Source of the DNA: a virus
IMG/VR virus record: IMGVR_UViG_3300020473_000135
Location: 1-22,248 of that record
DNA length: 22,248 bases
Strand: one strand, 5' to 3'
The notes under the pieces were generated by a model, which worked only from the letters and a program-made list of their open reading frames with translations, did not search any database and had not been told where the DNA came from. Positions 7,518 to 15,237 of the stretch are shown here, one piece after another (within the stretch, counting starts at the first letter, position 1; each line of letters starts with the position of its first letter). A program made the translations under genes and the position numbers.

Positions 7518-8324
7518 ATGCAAACAATACAAAGGTATTTAATAAACAATTTGGTAATCGCCTACATAAATGGTTATCATGGAAGGAACGACAAAGTGTA
7601 CGATAGACGTTTAACAGTGTATAGAGGTGTTTTTAACCCTATTACATTTACTTTCAAAAATGAGGACCAAAAACCACAAAACATAGTGGGCAAAACCTAT
7701 GAATTTAACGTAATAGATACGCAGTCTAAAAAGAGTGTATTGACTAAAACTTTAACAATAAAAGACGACGGTTCAACAACATCTACTAAAGGACAAGCAT
7801 CAGTAGAAATATCAGATGGAGATTTGTTGAGTTTAGATGCTAAATTTTACAATTATTCTGTTCGAGAAAATAAGGACGATGGAAGTTCGATCGTAACTTA
7901 TGCCGATACAGGATACAATGCATCTGGTACAATAGAAATCATTGACGGTGCTTATCCAAGTGTTATTGATAGTACATCTATAACAAATTTCACACAATCA
8001 GGCGGACCATTGGCAAAAACATCAGGAAATATAAATGCTAAACCAGGACAAAATAACAATAAAGCATTACATACAATCGCGGTTTATACACACGCAGGAT
8101 TTTCGGGTGCATTGAGAATACAAGGTTCAATGTCTGCTTCACCAGGATCAACCGATTGGTTTGATATTACCACTGATGGTGCTGGTAGTCCTACAAATAC
8201 TTTTTCCAGTTCAACTGGAGTAAGTTATTTCAACTTTACAGGTGTTTACCACTTTGTAAGATTTAGTTGGAGTAATGACTCTGGTAATACTGGAATCATT
8301 GACAAAATACTTTATAGACAGTAA
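7518..8324 (+). CDS. Virion protein with BppU-like N-terminal beta domain (baseplate/fibre type)
   Basis: This 268-aa protein is almost all beta. Residues about 30-140 (RGVFNPITFTFKN ... VGKTYEFNVID ... ISDGDLLSLDAKFYNYSVRE) follow the BppU_N-type pattern of phage baseplate proteins. The C-terminal half is rich in Ser, Thr, Gly and Asn (STSITNFTQSGGPLAKTSG) with a final strand-rich domain, as in receptor-binding or fibre-associated proteins. No other Met is near, so the ATG at 7518 is firm. It is a structural gene set among replication genes, and the motifs at 7494-7511 suggest separate, late expression. It probably acts in the baseplate or tail; the exact position is unknown. Confidence 0.65.
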   Translation: MQTIQRYLINNLVIAYINGYHGRNDKVYDRRLTVYRGVFNPITFTFKNEDQKPQNIVGKTYEFNVIDTQSKKSVLTKTLTIKDDGSTTSTKGQASVEISDGDLLSLDAKFYNYSVRENKDDGSSIVTYADTGYNASGTIEIIDGAYPSVIDSTSITNFTQSGGPLAKTSGNINAKPGQNNNKALHTIAVYTHAGFSGALRIQGSMSASPGSTDWFDITTDGAGSPTNTFSSSTGVSYFNFTGVYHFVRFSWSNDSGNTGIIDKILYRQ

Positions 8325-8334
8325 AATATAGGGT

Positions 8335-9348
8335 ATGAACCTGATCCAGTCTACTATCCTGACATCTCTGCCGGGCGGCCGGAAGAAAACTCCTTCTGGG
8401 TGGATATCATTCAATGCTCCTTGTTGTGTACACAACGGAGAAACACAAGATAAGAAAAAACGTGGAGGCATAATGACAAGTGCTGACGGAACATTATCTT
8501 ATCATTGTTTCAACTGTGGCTATAAGGCATCCTATATAATTGGAAGAAAATTAAATTTTAAAATGAGGCAGTTCATGAGTTGGATTGGAATTGCAGATGA
8601 TACAATTAAAAAATTAGCAATAGAAGCCATGCGTCATGAGGAAGCAGATACTAAAATAGAAAAAAAGAAATTTGTTGCATTTAAAAAGAAAGAACTTCCT
8701 AAAAATGCACATAAACTAGAAACGTGGTTAGAGAAATATGTTGCCAAAGATTTGACTGAACCACAATGGAAAAAAATTGATTCACTTTTAAATTATTTAA
8801 AACAACGAGGCATAGGTGCTGATTGGTATGACTTCCTATACTCTCCTGTATCTACTTGGGATATCGACAAACGTTTGTTAATCCCATTTTATTGGAAAGG
8901 TGATGTTGTCGGCTATACAGGCAGAATATTTGTGGAGTCTGACAAAGTAAAATATTATACCGATGTGCAACCGGGATATGTTTTCAATATGGATGCACAA
9001 GACTGGTCTAGAAAATTTGTTATTGTAACTGAAGGACCATTTGATGCTATATCCGTTTCTGGAGTAAGCATACTGGGTTCAGAGGTAAATGACGTACAGC
9101 GAGACCTTATAGACGGCTTAAACCGCCAAGTAATTGTTGTTCCAGATAGAGATGCTCCGGGAGAAAAGTTAATTAACCAAGCAGTAGAATTTGGTTGGAA
9201 TGTTGCTTTTCCGGAATGGGATGAAGGTGTTGACGACGTGGCTGATGCTGTGTTAAAATATGGAAGATTGTTTACAATACAAACTATATTGAATTCAACA
9301 GAATCTAATAAGTTAAAAATAGATTTAAAGAGAAAAATGTATGGATAA
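8335..9348 (+). CDS. DNA primase, gp61/DnaG-type (zinc ribbon + TOPRIM)
   Basis: This is a 337-aa primase. The N-terminal zinc-binding set is visible: Cys30, Cys31 and His33 (APCCVH), then His57, Cys58 and Cys61 (YHCFNCGY). The TOPRIM core follows: VIVTEGPFDAISV at about 228-240 with the catalytic Glu, and VVPDRDAPG near 268-276 with the DxD pair. The length and layout match T4 gp61 and its marine relatives, which make RNA primers on the lagging strand while bound to the gp41 hexamer. The gp41 gene lies two genes downstream, which supports the pairing. It overlaps the methyltransferase gene by 8 bp. Confidence 0.88.
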   Translation: MNLIQSTILTSLPGGRKKTPSGWISFNAPCCVHNGETQDKKKRGGIMTSADGTLSYHCFNCGYKASYIIGRKLNFKMRQFMSWIGIADDTIKKLAIEAMRHEEADTKIEKKKFVAFKKKELPKNAHKLETWLEKYVAKDLTEPQWKKIDSLLNYLKQRGIGADWYDFLYSPVSTWDIDKRLLIPFYWKGDVVGYTGRIFVESDKVKYYTDVQPGYVFNMDAQDWSRKFVIVTEGPFDAISVSGVSILGSEVNDVQRDLIDGLNRQVIVVPDRDAPGEKLINQAVEFGWNVAFPEWDEGVDDVADAVLKYGRLFTIQTILNSTESNKLKIDLKRKMYG

Positions 9349-9835
9349 GAATAGATACGAACTGTATTTAGAAATGGCAAAACAAACACACCAAGATCCT
9401 AATACATGGCGTGGCACAAATTTACGTGATCATCATATAGACGCAATCGATGACTTAATAAAGCAACAAGGTATCAAGACCATATTAGATTATGGTTGCG
9501 GTAAAGCACATTATCATCAAAAAGATTGGAATGCTACACTATACGATCCAGCGGTACCAGAATACAGCAACGAACCAACAGGTAAATTTGATTTAGTAAT
9601 TTGTACTGATGTGTTGGAGCATATACCGGAAGAGGACATACCTAGAATTGTACAACAACTAAAAGACCTTACACAAGGTTGGTTGTATATAAGTGTTTGT
9701 CCTAGACTTGCTAAACAAAAATTAAAAGTACCAAACTCTAACGAAGAAGTTAATTCTCACGTTTGCGTGAAACCACCTGAATGGTGGAGAGAACAGATAC
9801 AAGGTGATAAAATAATATTGAAGTTTACGGATTAA
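9341..9835 (+). CDS. Class I SAM-dependent methyltransferase
   Basis: This 164-aa Rossmann methyltransferase shows motif I as TILDYGCGKAHYH (about residues 47-59), an acidic DP at the end of strand 2, and FDLVICTDVLEHIPEEDI (about 84-101) as motif IV with the DVLEH signature. There is no DPPY or other base-methylation motif, so a DNA methyltransferase is unlikely; a small-molecule or protein substrate is more likely. It is placed between primase and helicase genes, with its first 8 bp inside the primase gene. The substrate cannot be read from sequence. It is short for the family, ending soon after strand 5. Confidence 0.8.
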   Translation: MDKNRYELYLEMAKQTHQDPNTWRGTNLRDHHIDAIDDLIKQQGIKTILDYGCGKAHYHQKDWNATLYDPAVPEYSNEPTGKFDLVICTDVLEHIPEEDIPRIVQQLKDLTQGWLYISVCPRLAKQKLKVPNSNEEVNSHVCVKPPEWWREQIQGDKIILKFTD

Positions 9836-9836
9836 T

Positions 9837-9995
9837 ATGGAAGAAGAAGTTAAAAAATTAAGAAAAGAAATATCAGACTTGAAAAAAATTATATCTAATT
9901 TAGATAAAAAATTATCAAAACATATAGTTTTTATTGAAGAAGTTTATACTCCTTTGCAAAAATCTATAGATAAATTTAAGAGGTTTTTTAAATAA
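9837..9995 (+). CDS. Small coiled-coil protein, 52 aa
   Basis: An ATG one base after the methyltransferase stop opens a 52-codon frame starting MEEEVKKLRKEISDLKK and ending FKRFFK. Its stop TAA shares a base with the gp41 ATG (TAATG), the same coupling seen elsewhere. The heptad-like spacing of Leu and Ile over the first 30 residues predicts a coiled coil. It lies immediately before the replicative helicase, so it may be a helicase accessory; that is inference. Its exact fit between two genes argues that it is real. Confidence 0.7.
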   Translation: MEEEVKKLRKEISDLKKIISNLDKKLSKHIVFIEEVYTPLQKSIDKFKRFFK

Positions 9996-11431
9996 TGGCT
10001 GAATATACATTCGACGTACAAAAATTATATATTGAAATGATGTTGGCAGATGCTGAATCATTTGCTAGGGCACAAAACATATTCAAGCCTGAATCTTTTG
10101 ATCGTAAATTGCAACCAATTGCAAAATTTATTAAAGACTATATGGAAGAATATAAGGTAATGCCTGATGTAGAACAGGTTAATGCCAAGCATGAAATAAA
10201 ATTAAAATCAGCAAAAGATTTAGATCCAAGTCACTTCAATTGGCTGTTGGACGAATTTGAAACGTTTTCAAGACACAAAGCACTAGAACGTGCAATATTA
10301 CAGTCAGCAGACTTACTAGAAAAAGGAGATTATGCTCCTGTTGAGGATATGGTTAAGGCCGCGGTAAGTGTTGGACTGACGAAAGATCTTGGTACAGACT
10401 ACTTTGAAGACCCGAAAGGTAGATTGGAGAGACTTAAAAACTCCAATGGACAAGTCAGCACAGGTTGGCCAAACATTGACAAGAAACTGTTCGGTGGATT
10501 TAACCGAGGTGAACTAAACATTTTTGCAGGTGGATCAGGCGCAGGTAAAAGTTTATTTTTACAGAATCTTGCAGTGAATTGGGCAACCACTGGCTTGAAT
10601 ACCGTTTACATAAGTTTTGAGTTAAGTGAAGAACTTACTGCGATGAGACTTGATGCCATGATGACTAACATTCCAACTAAAAAAGTATTTCCCGAAATAG
10701 ATAATGTTGAGATGAAAGTTAAGATGATGGCTAAAAAATCCGGGCAGATGCACATCAAGTATATGCCAAGTGGTAGCACAATTTTGGATATTAAAACTTA
10801 TATAAAAGAATTAGAACTAAAAACTAAAAAGAAAATTGATTGTATATTGATTGATTATTTGGATTTGATGATGCCAAAAAGCAAACGTATCAGTCCAGCA
10901 GACTTGTTTATAAAAGACAAATATGTATCAGAAGAAATAAGAAACTTTGCAGTAGAATCACAAATGTTGTTGGCAACTGCATCACAATTGAATAGAGCAA
11001 GTGTAGAAGAAATAGAATTTGATCATTCTCACATAGCAGGAGGTTTATCTAAGATACAAACAGCGGACAACGTAATTGGTATTTTTACAAGTAGAGCAAT
11101 GAAAGAACGTGGTCGATATCAGATACAATTTATGAAAACTAGAAGTTCAAGCGGTGTTGGACAAAAAGTAGACCTAGAGTTTGATGTTGATAGTTTAAGA
11201 ATAAGAGATTTAGCAGACGATCCTGAATATAAACAGTTTGACAAACAGAGAAGTACTATATACGATTCATTGAAACAGAAGTCTAAAGTAGTCCCCGACA
11301 CACCTAAAGATGCAAGACCGGGGGTTCCGGATCCAACCAAAGGAGATACTGTGGGCAAAATTAAAGGCACAGTAGAGGGTGGTAAACTTAGACAACTACT
11401 AAATGAGTTGCATTCAGACGAAGATCAATAA
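9995..11431 (+). CDS. Replicative DNA helicase, gp41/DnaB-like
   Basis: This 478-aa RecA-fold hexameric helicase has a helical N-terminal domain (about 1-130), then GGFNRGELNIFAGGSGAGKS with Walker A at 179-186, and VYISFELSEEL carrying the catalytic Glu near 209. IDCILIDYLDLMMP is Walker B, and ATASQLNRAS holds the sensor Gln. A basic QFMKTRSSSG segment supplies the arginine-finger region. The length is close to T4 gp41 (475 aa). It unwinds ahead of the fork and carries the primase; the gp61-type primase gene is upstream. The C-terminal 60 residues are charged and Pro-rich (VPDTPKDARPGVPDPTKG), probably a flexible tail. Confidence 0.92.
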   Translation: MAEYTFDVQKLYIEMMLADAESFARAQNIFKPESFDRKLQPIAKFIKDYMEEYKVMPDVEQVNAKHEIKLKSAKDLDPSHFNWLLDEFETFSRHKALERAILQSADLLEKGDYAPVEDMVKAAVSVGLTKDLGTDYFEDPKGRLERLKNSNGQVSTGWPNIDKKLFGGFNRGELNIFAGGSGAGKSLFLQNLAVNWATTGLNTVYISFELSEELTAMRLDAMMTNIPTKKVFPEIDNVEMKVKMMAKKSGQMHIKYMPSGSTILDIKTYIKELELKTKKKIDCILIDYLDLMMPKSKRISPADLFIKDKYVSEEIRNFAVESQMLLATASQLNRASVEEIEFDHSHIAGGLSKIQTADNVIGIFTSRAMKERGRYQIQFMKTRSSSGVGQKVDLEFDVDSLRIRDLADDPEYKQFDKQRSTIYDSLKQKSKVVPDTPKDARPGVPDPTKGDTVGKIKGTVEGGKLRQLLNELHSDEDQ

Positions 11432-11460
11432 CCAAAAAATATTACAAAATAATATACGCA

Positions 11461-11468
11461 GATAAATA
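11461..11468 (+). promoter_or_regulatory. Late-promoter-like GATAAATA upstream of the DnaE-like gene
   Basis: GATAAATA differs from the T4 late consensus at one position. It lies 35 bp before the ATG at 11504 in a 72-bp gap. With T4 geometry, transcription would start near 11474, inside the left arm of the adjoining inverted repeat. Confidence 0.4.
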
Positions 11469-11498
11469 TGTTTGCTCAAGGCAATAACAGGCAAACAT
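11468..11498 (+). promoter_or_regulatory. Leader hairpin (8-bp perfect stem) before the DnaE-like gene
   Basis: ATGTTTGC at 11468-11475 and GCAAACAT at 11491-11498 are perfect inverted copies around a 15-nt loop, ending 5 nt before the start codon and touching the likely ribosome site (ATAGG). In RNA read through from gp41 this could mask the start. T4 gene 43 polymerase has a leader hairpin that its own product binds, so autoregulation is a reasonable guess. Confidence 0.45.
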
Positions 11499-11504
11499 AG
11501 GCAA
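11479..11504 (+). repeat. Three AGGCAA copies at 10-bp spacing
   Basis: AGGCAA occurs at 11479-11484, 11489-11494 and 11499-11504. The last copy runs into the ATG. One-helical-turn spacing suits a protein-binding array or repeated weak ribosome sites (AGG). It overlaps the leader hairpin. Confidence 0.5.
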
Positions 11505-13198
11505 TGAAAAAAGATAAAGAACTAAACGACATAACTAGGCTGTACGATAGATTTATTAGGCAATGTCCAGGCACAGAAGAATACACGCAAAGGCTCGCCG
11601 AAGAAACTCAAATCATCCTTAGACTACGTTTCGTAGACTACTTCATTCAAATATGTGATATACTAGCAATAACCAGAGACATACCTCATATGACTCGCGG
11701 TAGTGCTGGCTCATCACTTGTCTGCTATCTACTTGGCATAACAGACGTAGATCCTGTGCAGTGGGGAATACCCGTGGCACGATTCTTAAATCCAAACAGA
11801 GATGACCTACCTGATGTCGATATTGACTTCCCCCATTATCGTCAGGAAGAAGTGATGAATAGAATATTTGATCGATGGCCCGGACGTAGTGCAAGAATAT
11901 CAAATTACGTGCTCTATCAAGATAAGTCGGCAAGACGTGAAGCGGCAAAACGATTAGGTGCAAAAGGTAATCTCCCTCGCAGGTTTACGTATGAATCTGT
12001 TGGTGTTGATCCAACAGAAGCAAAAAGAATAGAACGAAAACTGAAAGGTAAAAAAAGATGTATATCAAAACACTGTGGAGGAATATTAATGTTTTCAAGA
12101 CAATTGCCAAAATCTTTATTCACGGCAGAAAATCAAATACTATTAGACAAGAACGAAGTGGAGGACCTAGAACATCTGAAAGTGGATGTTTTAGCCAATC
12201 GTGGTTTATCGCAACTCATAGAGATAGATCCAACTATGAGATTAACAGACTATCCAGAAGAAGACCGTGCTACCTCGGACCTATTATGCAGAGGAGACGT
12301 GCTAGGAGTGACTCAGGCAGAAAGTCCGGCGATGCGAAGACTGTTCAGGGCAATACAACCAAAGAGTAGAAAGGATTGTGTATTTGGTACAGCACTAATA
12401 AGACCTGTTGCAATATCCGGACGTAAGAAAGCAACTATGTTCCATGACTGGTCTCAAGAAAGAATGAGTGATACTATTGTATACGAAGACGATGCTATTG
12501 ACAGAATATCGGAAGTGCTTAACATAGACAAGTATGAAGCAGATATGTATCGCAGAGCATTTGCTAAAAAGAACGAAGAGAAATGCATGGAGTTCATGAC
12601 AAGATTAGGAAATCATCCACGTAAAGATGAAATAATCACAATGCTAGAATCGTTATCTGGCTTTGGTTTATGTCGTGCTCATGCTGTAAATTTAGGAAGA
12701 CTAATTTGGGCACTGGCTTATCAGAAAGCACACAATAAAGAAAAATTTTGGCAGGCTTGTTTAAAACACTGTCAAGGATCTTATAGACGTTGGGTTTATA
12801 GAACAGAGGCAAAAAGAGTTGGCATAGATGTTATAACTCCTTCTAATTCTGATAAATGGGATACCCCACAATTTCAATATAGGAAATATGGTTGGTGGAG
12901 TTCAAGAGAATTTATGCCTGGTGTTTATGTAAAAGAACTTTACATGGATAAAGTTGAATTTGCTGGGTTGGTTGCTAATGGCAGAGTGTTTAGAGGAGAC
13001 AAAGGTAGATATGTAACATTTTTAACACTTGGTGTGGGTAACGGACAGTACATAGATGTTACAATTAAAAAACCTTTTTCTTATAGTGATCATGACATAG
13101 TTTGGGGTCAGGGAACAATTAAACACGTTAACAATTCTGACTACATTGATTGCTACGATTCGGAAGGTTTTAAATTAGAAAAATTTATGCATAACTAA
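11504..13198 (+). CDS. DnaE-family DNA polymerase III alpha-like protein lacking the PHP domain
   Basis: This 564-aa protein matches DnaE from the palm onward: TRGSAGSSLV (64-73), RFLNPNRDDLPDVDIDF (93-109; catalytic Asp106 and Asp108), ISKHCGG (187-193), LKVDVL with a candidate third Asp at 228, VLGVTQAESPAM (266-277), ALIRPV, IVYEDD, EADMYRRAFAKK, and GFGLCRAHAVNLGRL (386-400). EAKRVGIDVITP and a C-terminal OB-like segment (FAGLVANGRVFRGDKGRY...) follow. Normal DnaE is about 1,000-1,200 aa: the roughly 300-aa PHP domain and the tau-binding end are missing. All three Asp are kept, so activity is plausible. T4-like phages normally use a family B polymerase, so its role (second polymerase, repair, or the replicase itself) is open. 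It has its own leader with a hairpin. Confidence 0.85.
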   Translation: MKKDKELNDITRLYDRFIRQCPGTEEYTQRLAEETQIILRLRFVDYFIQICDILAITRDIPHMTRGSAGSSLVCYLLGITDVDPVQWGIPVARFLNPNRDDLPDVDIDFPHYRQEEVMNRIFDRWPGRSARISNYVLYQDKSARREAAKRLGAKGNLPRRFTYESVGVDPTEAKRIERKLKGKKRCISKHCGGILMFSRQLPKSLFTAENQILLDKNEVEDLEHLKVDVLANRGLSQLIEIDPTMRLTDYPEEDRATSDLLCRGDVLGVTQAESPAMRRLFRAIQPKSRKDCVFGTALIRPVAISGRKKATMFHDWSQERMSDTIVYEDDAIDRISEVLNIDKYEADMYRRAFAKKNEEKCMEFMTRLGNHPRKDEIITMLESLSGFGLCRAHAVNLGRLIWALAYQKAHNKEKFWQACLKHCQGSYRRWVYRTEAKRVGIDVITPSNSDKWDTPQFQYRKYGWWSSREFMPGVYVKELYMDKVEFAGLVANGRVFRGDKGRYVTFLTLGVGNGQYIDVTIKKPFSYSDHDIVWGQGTIKHVNNSDYIDCYDSEGFKLEKFMHN

Positions 13199-13204
13199 TA
13201 TTAC

Positions 13205-13951
13205 ATGAGCAATCTCACAGTAATATTACCAGCCGCGGGAAAGGGAACAAGATTAAATTTACCTTATCCAAAAGAAATTCTTAGACTAGATAAAGACCAC
13301 GCCCTCATAGATAATTGCTTTAATTTTTTTAGAAACTACGGTAGGAAAGATGTAGAATTTGTTGTGGTTATAAACGAACACAAACCTGAACTACTAACAT
13401 ACCTGGCAAAATACAAAGATAGATTTAACATTTCATTCATATATCAAGATCCAAGCGAACAAGAATACACAGGTGCAATCAAAAGTGCCAAGCCTTTATT
13501 TGGGGAATACAATCTTGTATTGTTACCAGACACAATAATGAAACTAAAAGGCAACAATGATTTATACACATTAGTGAAAGAAGCATTGACTGAAACAGGA
13601 TTTACTTTTTTGTACAAAAAAGAAAACTCAGAAGATGTACTTAAAACCAAAGGTGCTTTGGAAATAAATGGCGAAGGCATGGTTATTAACTATTGCGATA
13701 AGCCAAAAAATTATGTACAATACTATAATGCTTTTTGGTGTGCCTTTGCATTTAGAAGAAGAACATTTAACAGTTGTATTGAGTTCATGGAAAAATCAAC
13801 ACTACAACAAAATGTAGATCCAAAGGAAATACAGAACACACCAATATTTGGATCTAAAGCAATAGAAGTCGAAGACTATATTGATTTAGGTACATGGGCA
13901 GAGATAAGAAGGTTACTGTTAAGTTATGAAGAAAATAATAAGCGACTGTGA
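13205..13951 (+). CDS. Sugar-1-phosphate nucleotidyltransferase-like protein
   Basis: This 248-aa protein starts with the signature LPAAGKGTRL (residues 8-17) followed by PYPKEIL, the nucleotide-binding loop and Lys of GalU/RmlA-type enzymes. LLPDTIM near residue 107 gives the metal-binding Asp, a CDKP block near 163 is the usual EKP region, and VEDYIDLGTW near the end is the D-x-G-T motif. It should join an NTP to a sugar-1-phosphate to give an NDP-sugar for the transferases downstream. Which sugar is not readable. It follows the DnaE-like gene after 6 bp and overlaps the HAD gene by 26 bp, opening a five-gene coupled cassette. Confidence 0.8.
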   Translation: MSNLTVILPAAGKGTRLNLPYPKEILRLDKDHALIDNCFNFFRNYGRKDVEFVVVINEHKPELLTYLAKYKDRFNISFIYQDPSEQEYTGAIKSAKPLFGEYNLVLLPDTIMKLKGNNDLYTLVKEALTETGFTFLYKKENSEDVLKTKGALEINGEGMVINYCDKPKNYVQYYNAFWCAFAFRRRTFNSCIEFMEKSTLQQNVDPKEIQNTPIFGSKAIEVEDYIDLGTWAEIRRLLLSYEENNKRL

Positions 13952-14495
13952 TGGAGTACTATTGGATTGGTGTTTTGCTTTCGATGTATGGATGAGAGAG
14001 CAAGGTTACGTCAGGCTACCAAACACAGATCAATATTTTGAACAATCAAAAAGATATGGCATACCTGAAGCAGAAGCACTAGAACAGGTGCATAAGTTTA
14101 ACGAGACAGGTGTGCTGGGGTTCATACCTGCATACAAAGATAGTGTTGAGTACGTTACAAAATTTGCAAATGAAGGTTGGCGTTTTGAAGTTATCACCAT
14201 GATAGGCAAAGATAAATTTGCCCACAAACTTAGACAAGCAAACCTTAGACATCTGTTTGGAGATGTTTTTGATTATATCTATTGTGCTGGAGATTTTAGA
14301 AAACCTAAAAGCGAAATACTAAAAGAAAGATACGAGGGCAAAGATTATATTTGGATTGAGGATAGAGTTGATTATGCTTTACAAGGAGCAGAGATAGGAC
14401 TTAAAACATTTATAATGGATTGGCCTTATAATAGATCAGAAACAACACTACCGCGTGTAAAAAATTGGAAAGAATTATATGACGCCGCACATTGA
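13926..14495 (+). CDS. HAD-superfamily phosphatase, 5'-nucleotidase-like
   Basis: This is a 189-aa HAD hydrolase. Motif I is SDCDGVLLDW with the nucleophile Asp7 and acid Asp9; motif II is the Thr of FEVITMIG; motif III is the Lys of FRKPKSEIL; motif IV is IEDRVDYA. A small helical cap lies between motifs I and II. The size fits C1-cap 5'(3')-nucleotidases and sugar phosphatases. Next to a purine nucleoside phosphorylase gene it may dephosphorylate (d)NMPs to nucleosides; next to the nucleotidyltransferase it may instead act on a sugar phosphate. It overlaps both neighbours (26 and 17 bp). Confidence 0.8.
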   Translation: MKKIISDCDGVLLDWCFAFDVWMREQGYVRLPNTDQYFEQSKRYGIPEAEALEQVHKFNETGVLGFIPAYKDSVEYVTKFANEGWRFEVITMIGKDKFAHKLRQANLRHLFGDVFDYIYCAGDFRKPKSEILKERYEGKDYIWIEDRVDYALQGAEIGLKTFIMDWPYNRSETTLPRVKNWKELYDAAH

Positions 14496-15237
14496 AGCAA
14501 AGCCGGGTGACTATGCAAAAATAGTATTGATGCCAGGAGATCCATTGAGGGCAAAATGGATTTCAGACAAATATATCGATGACAGTAAACAAGTGAATGG
14601 TGTCAGAGGTATGTTAGGATTCACGGGTAATCTAAGTTGGAATGATAAATGGTTTCCGATATCTGTACAAGGTGGCGGAATGGGTATGCCGTCCAACTCA
14701 ATATATATTCACGAACTTTTTAAATTTTATGGAGTTGAAACTATTATACGTGTTGGTAGTTGTGGTGGAATAGCAGAACACGTTCAAACCGGAGATATAG
14801 TTGCGGCAACCACTGCTTCAACAGAATCTCGTAATACAGTTGTGCGAGGAGTACAGTATAGTCCTTCTGCAGACTGGGATCTACTTAAAAAATTTACAGA
14901 AGTGTGTCCAACCGCTCATGTTGGAACCATTGTTTCAAATGACGATTTCTATCAACAAGATGAGAATTGGTGGAAGGAACATCAAAAGGTTGCAACGTTG
15001 GCTGTTGAGATGGAAACTTATGCATTGTACACAATAGCAAATCAATATAAAAAGAAAGCATTGTCAGTAAACACAGTTTCGGACCATATGCAAAAAACTG
15101 GAATGACCAAAGGAGAGATGACCGAAATTGGTTATGTACCGGGAATACAGTTTGAAAACAAAACAATGTCTCCAGAAGAAAGAGAGACAGGTTTTTCAAA
15201 AATGGTTGAAGCAATATTTGACACATTAACAAAATGA
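14479..15237 (+). CDS. deoD: Purine nucleoside phosphorylase, DeoD type
   Basis: This 252-aa protein is close to hexameric bacterial DeoD over most of its length: TPHIEAKPGDYAKIVLMPGD at the start, phosphate-site Gly20 and Arg24 (MPGDPLRAKW), RVGSCGG (Arg91, Ser94), the ribose-binding EME at 177-179, and catalytic SD at 201-202 followed by Arg235 in PEERETGF. It splits (2'-deoxy)purine nucleosides with phosphate to free base and (deoxy)ribose-1-phosphate. E. coli DeoD has 13 residues between the catalytic Asp204 and Arg217; here the gap is 33, an insertion of about 20 residues beside the active site. It starts inside the HAD gene and overlaps the GT2-like gene by 4 bp. Confidence 0.92.
   Translation: MTPHIEAKPGDYAKIVLMPGDPLRAKWISDKYIDDSKQVNGVRGMLGFTGNLSWNDKWFPISVQGGGMGMPSNSIYIHELFKFYGVETIIRVGSCGGIAEHVQTGDIVAATTASTESRNTVVRGVQYSPSADWDLLKKFTEVCPTAHVGTIVSNDDFYQQDENWWKEHQKVATLAVEMETYALYTIANQYKKKALSVNTVSDHMQKTGMTKGEMTEIGYVPGIQFENKTMSPEERETGFSKMVEAIFDTLTK

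Noticed and set aside
9341-9835. DNA methyltransferase of a restriction-modification type
   Set aside because: No DPPY/NPPY or PCQ motif is present; the DVLEH form fits general small-molecule methyltransferases.
12058-12369. Plus-strand ORF inside the DnaE-like gene
   Set aside because: It is out of frame within a region where the DnaE motifs are clear; its Arg- and Ser-rich composition is typical of a shadow frame.
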